A DNA stretch of 64,000 nucleotides. Source: Maniola hyperantus. Lineage: Eukaryota; Arthropoda; Insecta; Lepidoptera; Nymphalidae. The notes under the pieces were generated by a model. That model saw only the letters and a list, made by a program, of their open reading frames with translations. It ran no database searches and had not been told where the DNA came from. The position numbers were made by a program, and so were the translations under genes. Positions 41,351 through 52,819 of the stretch are shown piece after piece (position 1 is the stretch's first letter; the number at the start of each line of letters is the position of its first letter). The stretch covers positions 3,720,001 to 3,784,000 of the forward strand of contig NC_048556.1 in NCBI RefSeq assembly GCF_902806685.2, in the 5' to 3' direction.

Positions 41351-41761
41351 GGACATCCTACCTACTATACTACTAATTTAGTTCACAATCATAAATCAGA
41401 ATCAGCAAGAAACTGGCGATAATCCATCATAAAATTTATCTATCAAGCGTTCGTGAGTTGGTCTCACATAATATCTTACCAAAATTAATAAAGGCAACAT
41501 GGAAACTGGTGTAAACATGGTGTAAATGCACCAATATCGCGCGCACATGTTTTCTCACAATGAAAATTTTAATAAAGAACCATCGACGCGGGAGCCAGGG
41601 AAATGAAAAGTGAACAATAATAATTCTTATGGCTTTGATGCGATCGTCAAATGGCAGTTTTCCTTATATTTTCCGGAGATAGGTAACCTTATTTTCTAGC
41701 ACATCGAAGATAATACTGTACGGTGCTGAATTCAATCCCGGTAGAGTCCCTTTAAGAAGGT

Positions 41762-41938
41762 TTTTTTTTTTTTAAAGAATATTAGCCATTATAAATGACT
41801 AATATTCCCCTTTCCTCTCCAATTAAGCGTCAGGCTTGTGCTACGAGTAGGTACGACAATAGTGCAACGGGCGGGGTTTGAACCGTCGACCTTTCGGTTT
41901 TCAGTCCACTCCTATACCGGTTGAGCTATTGAGGCTCT
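41762..41938 (-). mobile_element. SINE family B, tRNA-derived
   Basis: On the minus strand it starts GAGCCTCAATAGCTCAACCG (A box), has GACGGTTCAAACCCCGCC (B box) and ends in AATATTCTTTAAAAAAAAAA. A tRNA-like fold is plausible over the first 70 bases. The second copy, at 61158-61336, is nearly identical. Confidence 0.8.
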
Positions 41939-42559
41939 CGTACTTACTTCGTAGGTACTTCATGTGTATTACTTGGGACTCGAACTTGGGAACTTTCGCT
42001 TGGTTTGCAGTTACGCAATTCAAGCTGGTTCCTTTTACTTACTTTACAGGAATAAAAAATAATGACAAAGCTACATAAAAATTTGAAAAATTATAAGCTT
42101 TCCATAAACAAATCGCTGAAAGTGACTGAAACCTTCTGAAATCGACGCGATTTGCACGGCACCACATAAATCTTAATAACGATTGCCTTTAAGAGGCAAA
42201 CGTGGATGACAAATGAGGATTTAAAAAAAATACCACGTGGACAAGGTCGTGAGAAACAGCTAATAATGCCTCCATATCACGTTTACACGATACACGTAAT
42301 ACTAACCTATCGCATTCGTACTAAATCTGTGTGATTAGAACTGGATAAGAGCCGTGAAAGTTGTCAAAACGAGCAAACTTGTGGACATAAAACACACGTG
42401 CCATGTGAATGTCTTACCCTCGCCTTTACCAACAGTGCTCCCAAAACTTGTCGCTTTCTTAACCTACTGCTCGATTTGATTTCCTATCATCCCATATTTA
42501 ACTTCCTGATATAGGACCTGATGGAGGAATATATGAGCGAGTATCAACTAACATTTAAA

Positions 42560-42768
42560 AAATGGGTAGTGATTTCCACAATCTATAGAAACCGGAAGCC
42601 GCAGCGTTGGAAAACCCCCTCTAGATGGACGGACGACCAGACCAGTCGCAGGGAGCCGCTGGATTCAGATGACGCAAGACCGTGGCGTGTGGAAGTCCCT
42701 ACAAGAGTGAAGAGACCTATGTTCGGCAGCTGAACGTCTATCGGTTGATGATGATGACGATGATAAAA
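42560..42768 (+). mobile_element. RTE LINE 3' end
   Basis: AGAAACCGGAAGCCGCAGCG, GATGGACGGACGACCAGACC, GAGCCGCTGGATTCAGATGA, CGTGTGGAAGTCCCTACAAG, then (TGATGA)n. The 20 or so bases before it (AATGGGTAGTGATTTCC) match the sequence before the copy at 10990. Confidence 0.75.
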
Positions 42769-42953
42769 CTCGAAAATATCCATTTTGAAAAAAAATCCAT
42801 TTTCTTGGTGAATTTCTCATATTAGCAATGCCAAATTCTCCACTATCGACGCTGTCACCTGAACAGATAAGTTTATGACACTATGCAACTTAAAATGCAC
42901 TTTTGACTGATTAGAAGTTCCGACCGTAACAATTACTTCACTACTAGATGATG

Positions 42954-43142
42954 TCCGTGGCTTCGCCCGCGTGGATTGAGGTTTTTAAGAATCCCGTGGA
43001 AACTCTTTGATTTTTCGGGATAAAAAGTAACCTACGTCCTTCCGCGGGATGCAAGCTATCCCTGTACCAAATTTCGTCCGAATCGGTTAAACGGATGGAC
43101 CGTGAAAAGCTAGCAGACAGACTACTATAATATTAGTATGGA
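42954..43142 (-). mobile_element. Helitron-like element, GTCT family, complete
   Basis: From CTAGATGATGTCCGTGGCTT to ATAATATTAGTATGGA. The GTCT tract is shortened to GACAGACTA. Confidence 0.7.
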
Positions 43143-43434
43143 TCTTGTTTGCTACTGAATGCAAAGCCGATTGCTTCCTCGCAACTTTGAAACCATTGAT
43201 GTTGAGATTCCTGAATGTACAAAAAAATCATTTATGTAATTAGACTGGAGTGAATGCCGAAAATAAGGACGTGTATTATTGTGATTTTATGCGTGCATGC
43301 GTGTCAGGAACTCTGCACGCGTTCCAAATTAGAAAATTTACATTCAAAACGCGATGACAATGTTACGTTATTTGCGATGAGAGCATTGTGATACAGGGGT
43401 GGATTGGAATCTAAAAGGTTGGTTCAGTGCCTTT

Positions 43435-43700
43435 TCAGGGTTCCGTACCCGAAAGGTGCTAACGGGATCCTATTACTAAGCCTCTGTTGTCCGTCTGTCG
43501 GTCTGTCTGTCAGCGGGGCTGTATCTTGTGAACCGTAATAGGTAGAAAGTTCAAATTTTCACTGAATGTGTTTCTATCGCCGCTATAATAACAAATGATT
43601 AAAATTTAAAAATGACTGCCATGAAAATAAAAAATTAAGGATTATTTCTTATACGAGGTACGGAATCCTACGTGTGTCCGACTCGCGCTTGACCGATTGT
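43435..43700 (+). mobile_element. Variant element GGTTCCGTACCCGAAAGG
   Basis: Matches 24270-24577: CCCGAAAGGTGCTAACGGGA, TAAGCCTCTGTTGTCCGTC, TATCTTGTGAACCGTAATAG, then GTCCGACTCGCGCTTGACCG at the end. Confidence 0.7.
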
Positions 43701-43721
43701 TTTATTGCCTTATAGCTTAAA

Positions 43722-43830
43722 CGGTGATAGCCTAGTGGCTAATACGTCGGCCTCCTAGTCAGAGGTCCTGGTTTCGATCCCGGGCATGCCTTTAACTTTC
43801 GGAGTTTTGTGCGTATTAGAATCAAATGGT
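43722..43830 (+). mobile_element. SINE family A, head
   Basis: ACGGTGATAGCCTAGTGGCT (A box), GTCAGAGGTCCTGG, GGTTTCGATCCCGGGCATG (B box with one inserted base) and CGGAGTTTTGTGCGTATTAG. Confidence 0.75.
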
Positions 43831-43864
43831 CCTAATAGGTACTTACGTATTATACTTTCTAAAG

Positions 43865-44065
43865 CACTGCTAGCTTAGTGGTTAAGATGTCGACCTTCTA
43901 TTCCAGAGGGTTAAGGGTTCAATTCTGGGCATGTATCTCTAAGTTAGGTAATCACTTCCTGTAACGGTGAAGGAAAATATCGTGAAGAAACCTGCATGCC
44001 TAAGAGTTCTCCATATGTTCTCAAAGGTATGTGAAGTCTGCCAATTCGCACTTGGCTGGCGTAGA
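43865..44065 (+). mobile_element. SINE family A, second adjacent copy
   Basis: CTGCTAGCTTAGTGGTTAAG, AGGGTTCAATTCTGGGCATG, GTGAAGGAAAATATCGTGAA and GTCTGCCAATTCGCACTTGG. It is in the same orientation as the copy just upstream. Confidence 0.7.
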
Positions 44066-44384
44066 TAAACGAAGTTACGAGTGTTTCCTAGTCGAAGTAA
44101 AGCCTAACACTAGGTACATTCGTGTACACAATGCAATAGGCATATAAATGTACAATCGCGCGCACTGCTCAGGTGTGAAAGGTTGTGCGCGTTATGAGAA
44201 TTATACTTATCTGTGATTTTACGCCGCGGTAACTACGAGATGATAATGTAGTGGATAAGACCTATTGTTTGTTTCTATTTTGTTTTAATTTCGAAAGGAG
44301 ATACCGAGGAGTCCGTGCTCGGACCGTGCAGTGTAGTGTAGGCATTTTGAAGTTATGGTAAAATAAAGAAACTCACACAGGTAG

Positions 44385-44550
44385 ATACATCACGTGACAG
44401 GTCGAGATGACAATCGGGGTATGAGGTCGGGGTCGCCCCGCACACCCGCACGTTACTCGCGCTAGCCTGCACTGGCTTAGCGCCGGGGCAGTGCGGGTGT
44501 GCGGGACGTCTCCACCACGATTGTCATCTCGACCTGTCGCGTACTGTACA
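44385..44550. mobile_element. GC-rich palindromic MITE, complete
   Basis: ACAGGTCGAGATGACAATCG at the left and GATTGTCATCTCGACCTGT at the right are near-perfect inverse ends; the interior stem is built from CCCGCACACCCGCACG and its inverse. Confidence 0.85.
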
Positions 44551-44559
44551 TGTGAAAAT

Positions 44560-45140
44560 ATCATACTTACCTACCTATTCCTTTTTTTGGGCAGTCGTGA
44601 AAAAAAGCTTATTCAATATGACAGCTACAAGCCTTTTGGCTATGTTTGATCACCCGTCAATATAGCCATAGGTGAAATATTTGCATAAATACTTATCAAA
44701 AGAAAAGTGTTCTTTTATTGTCTTTGACACTTATTTTATTGTTCCTACTTGAATAACAAAACATAATTTTTATAATGAGGCACATTTTTAAGCACATTTT
44801 TGTACTAAGTTAAGAATAGTTATTAGTTAGGTATTTATGTTATGAACAGGTGTATTAAGTTCTAGCTATATTTCATACTCGTTATAAGTTATGGGTTTTG
44901 TAAGTGATGGTTGATGAATAAATGCATATCGCGCGTTTGTCAAGTGACAATAATCTATGGCAATAAATTGTTATCAAATAATTATTTTAAACATAGGCAT
45001 TAAGTAACCATTTAGTCAACTTAATAGCTACATAGCTTATATACTTATAATATAGTTAACAAAGAGCAATGATCTAAAAGTAATAAGTATTCTTCTGCTT
45101 AAACTTAAAAGAGGATTTTATTCGTAGTGCGTTTCAAGCA
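44560..45140. other. No recognisable gene or repeat
   Basis: AT-rich with no repeat ends or frames of interest. Confidence 0.35.
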
Positions 45141-45149
45141 AACGTATAA

Positions 45150-45208
45150 TCCGCGATAGGTTTAGATGGCAAACGGGGTATGAGGCGCGGTCCTGTCACG
45201 TACTATAG
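45150..45208. mobile_element. GC-rich MITE, collapsed copy
   Basis: CGCGATAGGTTTAGATGGCA, AACGGGGTATGAGGCG and CCTGTCACGTACTATAG bring both ends together with most of the interior deleted. Confidence 0.5.
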
Positions 45209-45811
45209 TTTGGCTCTCATTTGGATACTAACCAATCAAAGTCAATGAAAATTTGTAGATACGTTGTAAAAACTAACCTATATCTGTCTGTAGTTTGCCA
45301 AATTTGGTTTAAAATATTAATTTTCAAAGTTACTCAAGGATTTACATACAAGTTTTTAAACCTAGCTAAAGAATTTTTAAAAAACTCGTTTTTACCAAAA
45401 CCATGTCCACTGTTTACCATCGCGTACGGGGTCTATAATCCCGCGTATAGTTATTATTTTTTCCGATACTAATAAGCGGTTGTTGCGGTCATTGATAGAA
45501 AATTACTGAGCGAATGGCAACCCGGCCGATAGTGCCGTGTTGGCCAACATTGGCGCCTTGATACAAGGCTTTAGCTCTAAATTTTAATCCTGAAGCATTT
45601 GAATTTTATTCTATTATTTCGCACTTGACCGCGTGTAGGTGCTTTTGGCATCCACACTTGGCCAGCCTTCTCATTCCAAGAGGATAGGTACATGTGCTCA
45701 GTAAGTAGTCAGTAGTAAATTTTTTTAAACAGCAACTGGTGAGTTTCTTGCCGGCTTTTCTCAATAGAATCTCTATTCCGAATCGGTGATAGAGTATCTA
45801 ACAGACGTTTA

Positions 45812-45925
45812 CTGCCATACCCCTTCCAGGTTAGCCCGCTATCATCTTAGACTGCATCATCACTTACCACCAGGTGAGATTGCAGTCAAGGGCTAACTTG
45901 TATCTGAATAAAAAAAAAATATATA
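45812..45925 (+). mobile_element. SINE family C, 3' tail
   Basis: ACTGCCATACCCCTTCCAGG, CTTAGACTGCATCATCACTT, GGTGAGATTGCAGTCAAGGG and TTGTATCTGAATAAAAAAAA. Confidence 0.75.
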
Positions 45926-45967
45926 TAAACGTAGCATAAGAGACATAAGTTATTGTCTGTATTGTTG

Positions 45968-46168
45968 ACAGATGACATCCACGGATGCTGCGCTTTCCAG
46001 TGCGAGGTCACCATTCTAGCACCTTACCCGATGGGGTACCGTCTATCGGTTTTTCGAACTATTTGCCCTGCCCATTACCTCATCAGCTTCGCAACCTGTT
46101 GAGTTATGTCGATTACTCTGGTTTTCCTACGGATCTCCTCATTAATTATTTGATCACGCTGATGAAAA
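45968..46168 (-). mobile_element. RTE LINE internal fragment, minus strand
   Basis: GATGCTGCGCTTTCCAGTGC, GTCTATCGGTTTTTCGAACT and TCCTACGGATCTCCTCATTA match, in the same order, 53470-53690. This is the part of ORF2 upstream of the C-terminus. Confidence 0.65.
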
Positions 46169-46244
46169 CAGTCGTAATTGCATCTAATTCCAAATAGAAA
46201 GTGAATAACACCCAATTATCACTTCTCACTCCCATAAGCCGAGG

Positions 46245-46332
46245 GAAGGCGCAAGACCGTGGCGTGTGGAAGTCCCTACAAGAGACCTATGTCCAGCAGT
46301 GGACGTCTATTGGTTGATGATGATGATGATGA
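46245..46332 (+). mobile_element. RTE LINE 3' end, short
   Basis: GGCGCAAGACCGTGGCGTGT, GAAGTCCCTACAAGAGACC, CCAGCAGTGGACGTCTATTG, then (TGATGA)n. It faces the fragment at 45968-46168 in opposite orientation. Confidence 0.75.
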
Positions 46333-46735
46333 ATCCCATAAAGCAAGGGCAACTAGCCACTCAACTTACAAACAAGTATCCAATAATCTCCAATCGTTGC
46401 CTATTTGAAAACAAACTGACAAATTCACACGAATCGCAATCCAATGTAGGTACTTACTATGATAATTGTACCAATAATGATAGTTGTTACCAGTATGACT
46501 CACGCCTTATTTGCACGAACATTCAAAAATAAACCTTAATTTGTAACATGTAAAATTGTATTTACAACCGTATTGCAAAATATCCCATAATTTCACCACG
46601 ACTTGACGATCATACAGTAGCGAACCGAGTGGTGATGGCACAGTACTTTGGCGACTTTAATATTTTAAGACAATAGAAGGTTTCGAAGCGGCCTCCTACT
46701 GAGAGAGATAATAATTGTTGAGTTCCGGAATATCC

Positions 46736-47027
46736 CAGAGGCGTCTTTACCAATGGTGCAGGGTGTCTAAGGGGGCGCCGAGCGCCCTCTAATGCGACAC
46801 CTCCAAAGATGCGTCGATGCCGGCGCTCTCAAAGACCCTGCGCTCGCTCGTGTTATGGCCGACGCCGTCATCATTTAAAATCATCTTTTAAAATTGCACC
46901 ATTTGCATCCAAATTTCTGTTTGAAAATATAACTGTTAGTGTTCCATTTTGACCCTGCTCCTACTAGACTAGAGGGCGCCAGGGTACTGGTTGCACACGG
47001 ACGCCACAAGGGCTAGAGACGCCTCTG
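46736..47027. mobile_element. 292-bp hAT-type MITE
   Basis: Ends CAGAGGCGTC / GACGCCTCTG. The flanks GAATATCC (46728-46735) and GAATCTCC (47028-47035) match at 7 of 8 positions. The interior has GC-rich direct and inverted words (GGGCGCCGAGCGCCCTC, AGAGGGCGCC). Non-coding. Confidence 0.75.
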
Positions 47028-47035
47028 GAATCTCC

Positions 47036-47690
47036 ATAGTAATGTCGGGATATTTACCACGAGATCAAAGGCATCAGAACACTGTGTCTCCTTAGTTCTT
47101 ATACTGTGGTATTAGTTTATTATAGATTGTTATAGCCGCGGCCAAAGCTTTCTAAACCGGACTTGTGCAAAAGGAAATGTATTTAGTCAGAACTCAAACC
47201 GATGAAATGTCAGACAGAATTGAAGAGCGTAGCTTAGTCAAAAGTTTTAATCGTAATCACACTGTAGGATTGCTAAGCTTTGACTTCACTATTACGCTAG
47301 CACTTACAATGAAAATGTAGACTTTAAGGTCATGGAAATAAGGTTTAAGTTCAATATTATTAGAAACAAAAGTAAGGAGTTCAGTGTGGTACGGTAACGG
47401 TACAAAGTAATTTTCACACGAAAATACACAATTTCTCGGTATTTTTCGGTTAATCTGTAATTTTGTGCTATGTGTCAAAGATCGCGAGAGATCGCTAGAA
47501 ATTATTGTGTGGTTTTAACAGATTTTTTAACATTTTCTTGTGTGCTCGATCGGTTAAATATTAATTTAACGTTATTTCCATTTAAAATTTGGGCAGGTTC
47601 GTTTTATATTATTAACAAATTATATATATTGTTTACAGAACATAATTATTTTTACAATTTGGCAAGAAGTTATTTAAATATATAAAGGGA
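47036..47690. other. No recognisable gene or repeat
   Basis: Short frames only. A (GACT)3 trace at 47695-47715 (AAGATGACTGACTGACTGAC) begins a degraded Helitron-like GACT copy just downstream. Confidence 0.35.
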
Positions 47691-48071
47691 AAAGATGACT
47701 GACTGACTGACAGGCCAGGAATGGCATCACTAAATGAGGCCCCCTTTCTCTGTTATATGATTTCGCAGATTTACCCCCGAAATAATATAATTTAAATAAA
47801 GCGAAGCAAGCGTGAATTTTTTCCTTAATTTAACAGAAACGATTCTAAATCTTAATTAAAGCAAATATGGTGAACAGGATCTGGACCAGGATTAGTTTTT
47901 CCTTTTACATAATTATAGGTAATAATCAGCTTCATAGCCTTTTAAATTTAATTAACAAATCAAACACCCTGTCATTAGCTCAACTCATTAGTTTAGCAAC
48001 GCAAAATGTATGTTTATCACACATACCTTTGGAGGATAATTACAGTCAAACAAACTACAGAGATGTGGACT

Positions 48072-48115
48072 TTGAGGCCCCAATAGCTCAATAGCTAGGA
48101 CCGTAATCCGAGAGG
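48072..48115 (+). mobile_element. tRNA-like fragment related to SINE family B
   Basis: GAGGCCCCAATAGCTCAATA, CTAGGACCGTAATCC and GAGAGGTCAC resemble the head of SINE B. It lacks a usable B box, so it is not a tRNA gene. Confidence 0.4.
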
Positions 48116-48256
48116 TCACAGAATCCACATCTACGACTAATCAGAATTTTAATTACAAAACCCATCCACAACATAGATATAGATAGAATAAATAGATTAG
48201 TAATATCCACAATCAAACAAAACTGAACACCGTGTAAGTGCCACACACTAAGGGTG

Positions 48257-48405
48257 AAATCTATAGAGCGCACTCTGACTTTGCTTAGACTTAAGACATC
48301 ATCATACTCATCTTAACATCGTCTTAAGTAGGAAAAAAAAAAGTAGTAAAAGAAATAAAACAATAACATTAGTCTGAGCAAAGTCAAAGTACGTTTTATA
48401 GATTT
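48257..48405. mobile_element. 149-bp MITE with AAATCTATA termini
   Basis: AAATCTATAGAGCGCACTCT with GACTTTGCTTAGAC is inverse to GTCTGAGCAAAGTCAAAGTA with CGTTTTATAGATTT, arms of about 34 bp. The interior is AT-rich with ATCATCATACTCATC. Confidence 0.8.
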
Positions 48406-48639
48406 AAGTAAGTGCAAGTAAAACTTTGTGAAAAAAGTTAGAAGCTACCGAAATGTGGGTATATACGGAAGAATGTTGAGAATTTTTTGGGTGCAGCGTG
48501 TTTTTTTTTTATTGCAAGATAGACTTGCGCTTGACGACAATCATGTTTAGAAAAGCAATGATGAGGTCTAGAAGATGCCTATTCACTCTTGTTTTGAAGG
48601 TATTTTAATAGAGTCACTATACTTACCTACTATAAAGGC

Positions 48640-49290
48640 TAAGCAAAGATCTTGAAATCCTGAAAACGGTGAAAGTGCGGAAGTTGGAGTATTTTGGCTA
48701 TATTATGAGAAATAGCAAATACGACCTCCTTCAGCTTATAATTCAGGGGAAAATAGCCGGTAGACGGCCACCTGGCCGAACAAGAACATCGTGGCTCAAG
48801 AATTTACGCCAGTGGTACGGGAAGAGGTTAGAGCCCTCGCCCATGGCGACTTTTTGTAGCGACGCTGTCGCGCGTTTACTAAACACACGCCAGCATCACT
48901 ACTAACGCGTGTTAGTCGGATTAGCAACGCGCTACTGCATCACGACTGTATCGATGCAAACGCGCGACCGTGTTTGACGACATCGGGGAAAGAACGGAGG
49001 GAGGGTGGCGCATGAATAGAGAAGCAAGCATCAGTGCAACATTTTTTTCTCGTTTGCATCGAGACGGAAGCGCGACAGTATCGCGTTTGCATCGCGACTG
49101 AATCTAAGACCGTGGGCGAGGGCACACAGCTAGCGACCGCTTCGCGACTGTATCGATGCGGAAGCGCGACAGCATCGCTACTGTATCGCTACAAAAAGTC
49201 GCCGTGGGCGAGGGCTCTTAGAGTACCCGCGGGCTGATTACGTAAAACGTTGCGGTAGCAAAGCAGTAGCAATGCGATAGTTCATAGATT
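48640..49290 (+). mobile_element. RTE LINE fragment split by a Harbinger-type MITE
   Basis: 48654-48830 encodes VRKLEYFGYIMRNSKYDLLQ then LIIQGKIAGRR and SWLKNLRQWYG, the conserved region after the reverse transcriptase domain of RTE-like elements. The MITE interrupts at 48831. After it, a frame reading RADYVKRCGSKAVAMR fits the next part of the same protein, so the LINE continues. Confidence 0.7.
48831..49217. mobile_element. 387-bp PIF/Harbinger-type MITE with TTA duplication
   Basis: Ends GAGCCCTCGCCCATGGCGAC with TTTTTGTAGCGAC, and the inverse GTCGCTACAAAAAGTCGCC-like right end finishing GGGCGAGGGCTC. TTA flanks at 48828-48830 and 49218-49220. A 3-bp TTA duplication is typical of PIF/Harbinger. 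The GC-rich interior repeats GTATCGATGC and GGAAGCGCGACAG-like words. Confidence 0.8.
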
Positions 49291-50910
49291 GTCCGATAGA
49301 GGGTGAACTAGAGCTCTATGTCAAGCTCGAGCTCGAGCGCTTACGTGTGACTTTGACAGCAATGATCGCGAGATTTACGCCTGTCGCAAAAGCCTGTCGC
49401 GAGATACGTAATCACCCCGCCGCGGCGGTCTGTATTACGCGCAGCAGCGTCCAAGGTGAAGAAGAATACAAACCTACGTACGGTGCGTATACATGGGGGT
49501 ATTTTTAGACGCTCAAAACGGCCATAATGCCCAGATCGTATAGTCGTAAAATAATATTCCATAATACATTATAATAGTCGCCAGCCCGGGTAATGTTCCT
49601 AAGTATTGGAATTACAGGGCGGCTTCGACGTCTTATGTGGTGTGTGGCGCAAGTGATAAGCGTTCCGAACATTGATGCATTAGTGTAAGATTACCTACTC
49701 TTGCTTTTCTAAATAAAGACACGCGGCAGCGTGTCAAAAGCCAAGTTTCCTGTTTACACATGCCGTAACCAAAGTTAATAATAAGTATAAAAATAAATAG
49801 CGAAGTGATATGCACTAAAGAGAATCACTCAATTACCAATACCTACATATAATACAGTACCATGACTTACTGACAAATAATGCACAACGTAAACCGGTGG
49901 ATTTAGAAACTTGAAATTTTGCAAGTTTTCTCTATAACCACGGACGCGCACTTATAATTCGAAGTCACGGGAGTCGGCTGGTCGAGGGCTTTTTGGTAGA
50001 GTTGACTTGTTACCTGTCCAGTAGTTACAAGTTTTTCAGCGTGTCTTGCTTATATTCTGTACTTATTTGTTCGATACTTTAATCAATCAAATCAATGAAT
50101 CAAGCATATATCGATCTCTGTCTTTATAATATTTTAACTGGATCGTACTTATTTTTCTTCTGACTAACGAAGTTCGTATTTCTTGAACGCTAATCTTAGT
50201 TTAAAAAAAAGAAGGATAATGTACTTTTTGTTGCAATAAAGCTTTTCTACTAGCTTTGGGTAAGGCTATTTCATTTACATTTCATTCAGGTCTGTAGATA
50301 CCAAACTTTTTAGAACAGCTTTTTTTTTCACAAATTTTCCGTAAAACATTAGTTTTTTTATCATTTGATAGCCTTTTTTAAATGCACAATGCTTTTTGCA
50401 CAATGGCAAATATAATAACGACTTTCCGAAATCGCTGCCGCCTATAAAATTGCACCACATACGCACATCCGATCTCATCGGTGCGTTTGATTGGCTGCGG
50501 GTGGCGAAATTGTCCGACGATGATTCGATTCATTTCGATGACAGATTATTTTTCGAATTTCGATTTAAAACGATTTCGATTCGAAGCCGAATCAATTTCC
50601 TGCCTTATGGGAAAAGGAAAAGTATAGTCGTCGAAACAGTTTTAACACAAATAAAAGTTCCATTAGAAATGATTCTACAAGTGTGATCCTGGGTTCGCAC
50701 CCAGTGTATTAAGTCGTACCCTACCTTTACTTGATTAATATTTGGTTGGATTGGCATTTGACAATTCAAAAGTTTGTAAAAGTTTAATTGAATAGAAAAT
50801 ATTTTTATTTATTTATTTAATGGCAAGGGGTCACGGCCCTAAGCAATGAGGAATACAAATTTAAAAAACCATTCCAGGTTAACTTGTTCCATCTTATTAA
50901 TTTTAGTAAT
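49222..50910. other. Mostly unassigned sequence
   Basis: Apart from the LINE remnant to about 49290, no repeats are recognised. 50410-50600 is moderately GC-rich with TATAAAA at 50443 and ATTGGC (inverted CCAAT-like) at 50490; this could be coincidence. Confidence 0.3.
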
Positions 50911-50918
50911 TAATTAAT

Positions 50919-51109
50919 TAATCTATCTGTACTCCTTCGATAAGTTACTAGGCAACGTTGTTATTCAAAAATTATCTTTTTAGGGTTCCGCACCTCAAAA
51001 GGAAAAAAAAAATAGTTATTGTGCAAAATTACAAAAAAATACTCGAGTAGATACGGAACCCTGGCCTCTGTGCAGTAGGTTACTTATCAACAGATTACAG
51101 ATAGATTAA
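50919..51109. mobile_element. MITE (as at 71-213) carrying an inserted repeat
   Basis: Left end TAATCTATCTGTACTCC, right end ATCAACAGATTACAGATAG. The middle (50978-51062) is a collapsed 'GGTTCCGTACC' element: TTTTAGGGTTCCGCACCTCA at its left, ATACGGAACCCT at its right. Confidence 0.75.
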
Positions 51110-51114
51110 CCATT

Positions 51115-52545
51115 AGTTATTATTAATTTTGGCTATTTTACCTACTGCATTATCAAATTACTAGAAGGCGCAGTCAGGCTAAGGGAATTCAATTAAAAAA
51201 ATAGATTTTAACGCTAATTTGCAGAATGGCACAAAGTTTGTCGAAAGAACAAAAAAACAAAACAGAAGCGAACACAAGCGACACCAAACATGTCTTTAAA
51301 TGGATTTTTTATATAAATTTCAATACGTTTTATCTGTTACAAATCGACGAAAACGCCACTTAAGGCGGGTCTTGAAAATACTTATTAATAGTGTAACCAA
51401 CAATACTATGTCAAAATGTGGGATAAATATCTATCGAAATATGAATCGAATTAATTGAATGAATGAAAAGAAATCATTGAAATAAAATGACTCATTCATT
51501 TACCAAATTAAGTAATTGCGATTATGTATATGTCTGAGGCTTTCTTATAAGTATTGTTTAGTATTCCTCGTAACTAAACTTTGTACTTACATGATTGTAT
51601 ATAATCTGTGTCTAAACTGCAATTAAATCTGTAAATTATATCTTCTTTCTCGCTCTCTCTTCACTGGAACTGAAATAAAATGGGCGTGTTTTGAAGCTGT
51701 TGTGCTTTTAATTTATAAATCCTAGATAATCCCAACGCTGGAGAACTAGGAAACCAAGGTCAGCGAGTGTCCCTGAACCCGTAGAAGCTGTAGGCAACCT
51801 GTAATTCTAAACAAGTATAATAATATAATGCAGCAGAAGACCTTAAATCTAATCTTTAAAAAGATTGTTGATACTACGTGCAGTATTACCTATTTGAGTT
51901 TTAAAACCCATTTCTTATTTTCCGGAGGGAAAAACAGTTTTCCCTCTTTGCTCGCAAATTGGTTCATTATTTAAAAAAAACAAGTCTTTTGGCTCTTTTC
52001 GGTGCGCAACGAAATAACACGCCATCACTATTCAAGACAACAATAATAGAAATCGCTAGACAGTTTCTATATTTTGCCGAGGTTCTTTAAAAGTGCATTA
52101 ACTTACATTAGGTTTTTTTCTCATGCGCATATTGTTTTATTCGCATAGATAGTTCGAGACATTCCAAATAAAGAACAAAAGGCTAGCCACCCTACTTATT
52201 ACCATCACAATCTGGCCGCATAAAGTTAAGATTGTAGTAATTAACTATAGCCCCTGTTCGTTTATACCACAGATAACAGACAGATAAATAAGGAAATCTG
52301 ATACATATAGAACCTCTTTAGATATTTAAATGGTTACAAGGACTACTTAGCGAGGGCGTAAATTATAACACTCTTTTCTGTTTATCGCTATATATGTAGG
52401 TACATATCGGTATATTATATTTTTGTATAGGTATCACCTGACCATTGACCAGTAGACCACGGTTCACTTACTGCTTTAAAATTGCGTTTAATTTGTTCAT
52501 TTTTTAATCAGCATTTTCAAAATACGGAATTTGACTTATATATTC
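51115..52545. other. No recognisable gene or repeat
   Basis: AT-rich, no frames longer than chance and no element ends found. Confidence 0.35.
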
Positions 52546-52552
52546 AACTAGC

Positions 52553-52815
52553 TTAATGCTTATGCTCGCGACTTCGTCCGCGTGGAGTACAAAATTTCAA
52601 AACCCTATTTCACCCCCTTAGGAGTTGAATTTTCAAAAATCCTTTCTTAGCGGATGCCTACGTCATAATAGCTATCTGCATGCCAAATTTCAGCCCGATC
52701 CGTCCAGTAGTTTGAGCTGTGCGTTGATAGATCAGTCAGTCAGTCAGTCAGTCAGTCAGTCAGTCAGTCAGTCAGTCAGTCAGTCAGTCAGTCAGTCACC
52801 TTTTCCTTTTATATA
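52553..52815 (-). mobile_element. Helitron-like element, GACT family, with expanded (CAGT)n
   Basis: Starts GCTTATGCTCGCGACTTCGT (reversed hairpin end), holds AGTAGTTTGAGCTGTGCGTT, then about 66 bp of CAGT (52732-52797) and ACCTTTTCCTTTTATATATA. The expansion is about three times that of 55555-55770. Confidence 0.8.
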
Positions 52816-52819
52816 TATA

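Noticed and set aside
50396..50686. 96-residue frame with a TATAAAA and CCAAT-like motif nearby
   Set aside because: The motifs are common by chance in AT-rich DNA and the frame has no coding signature.
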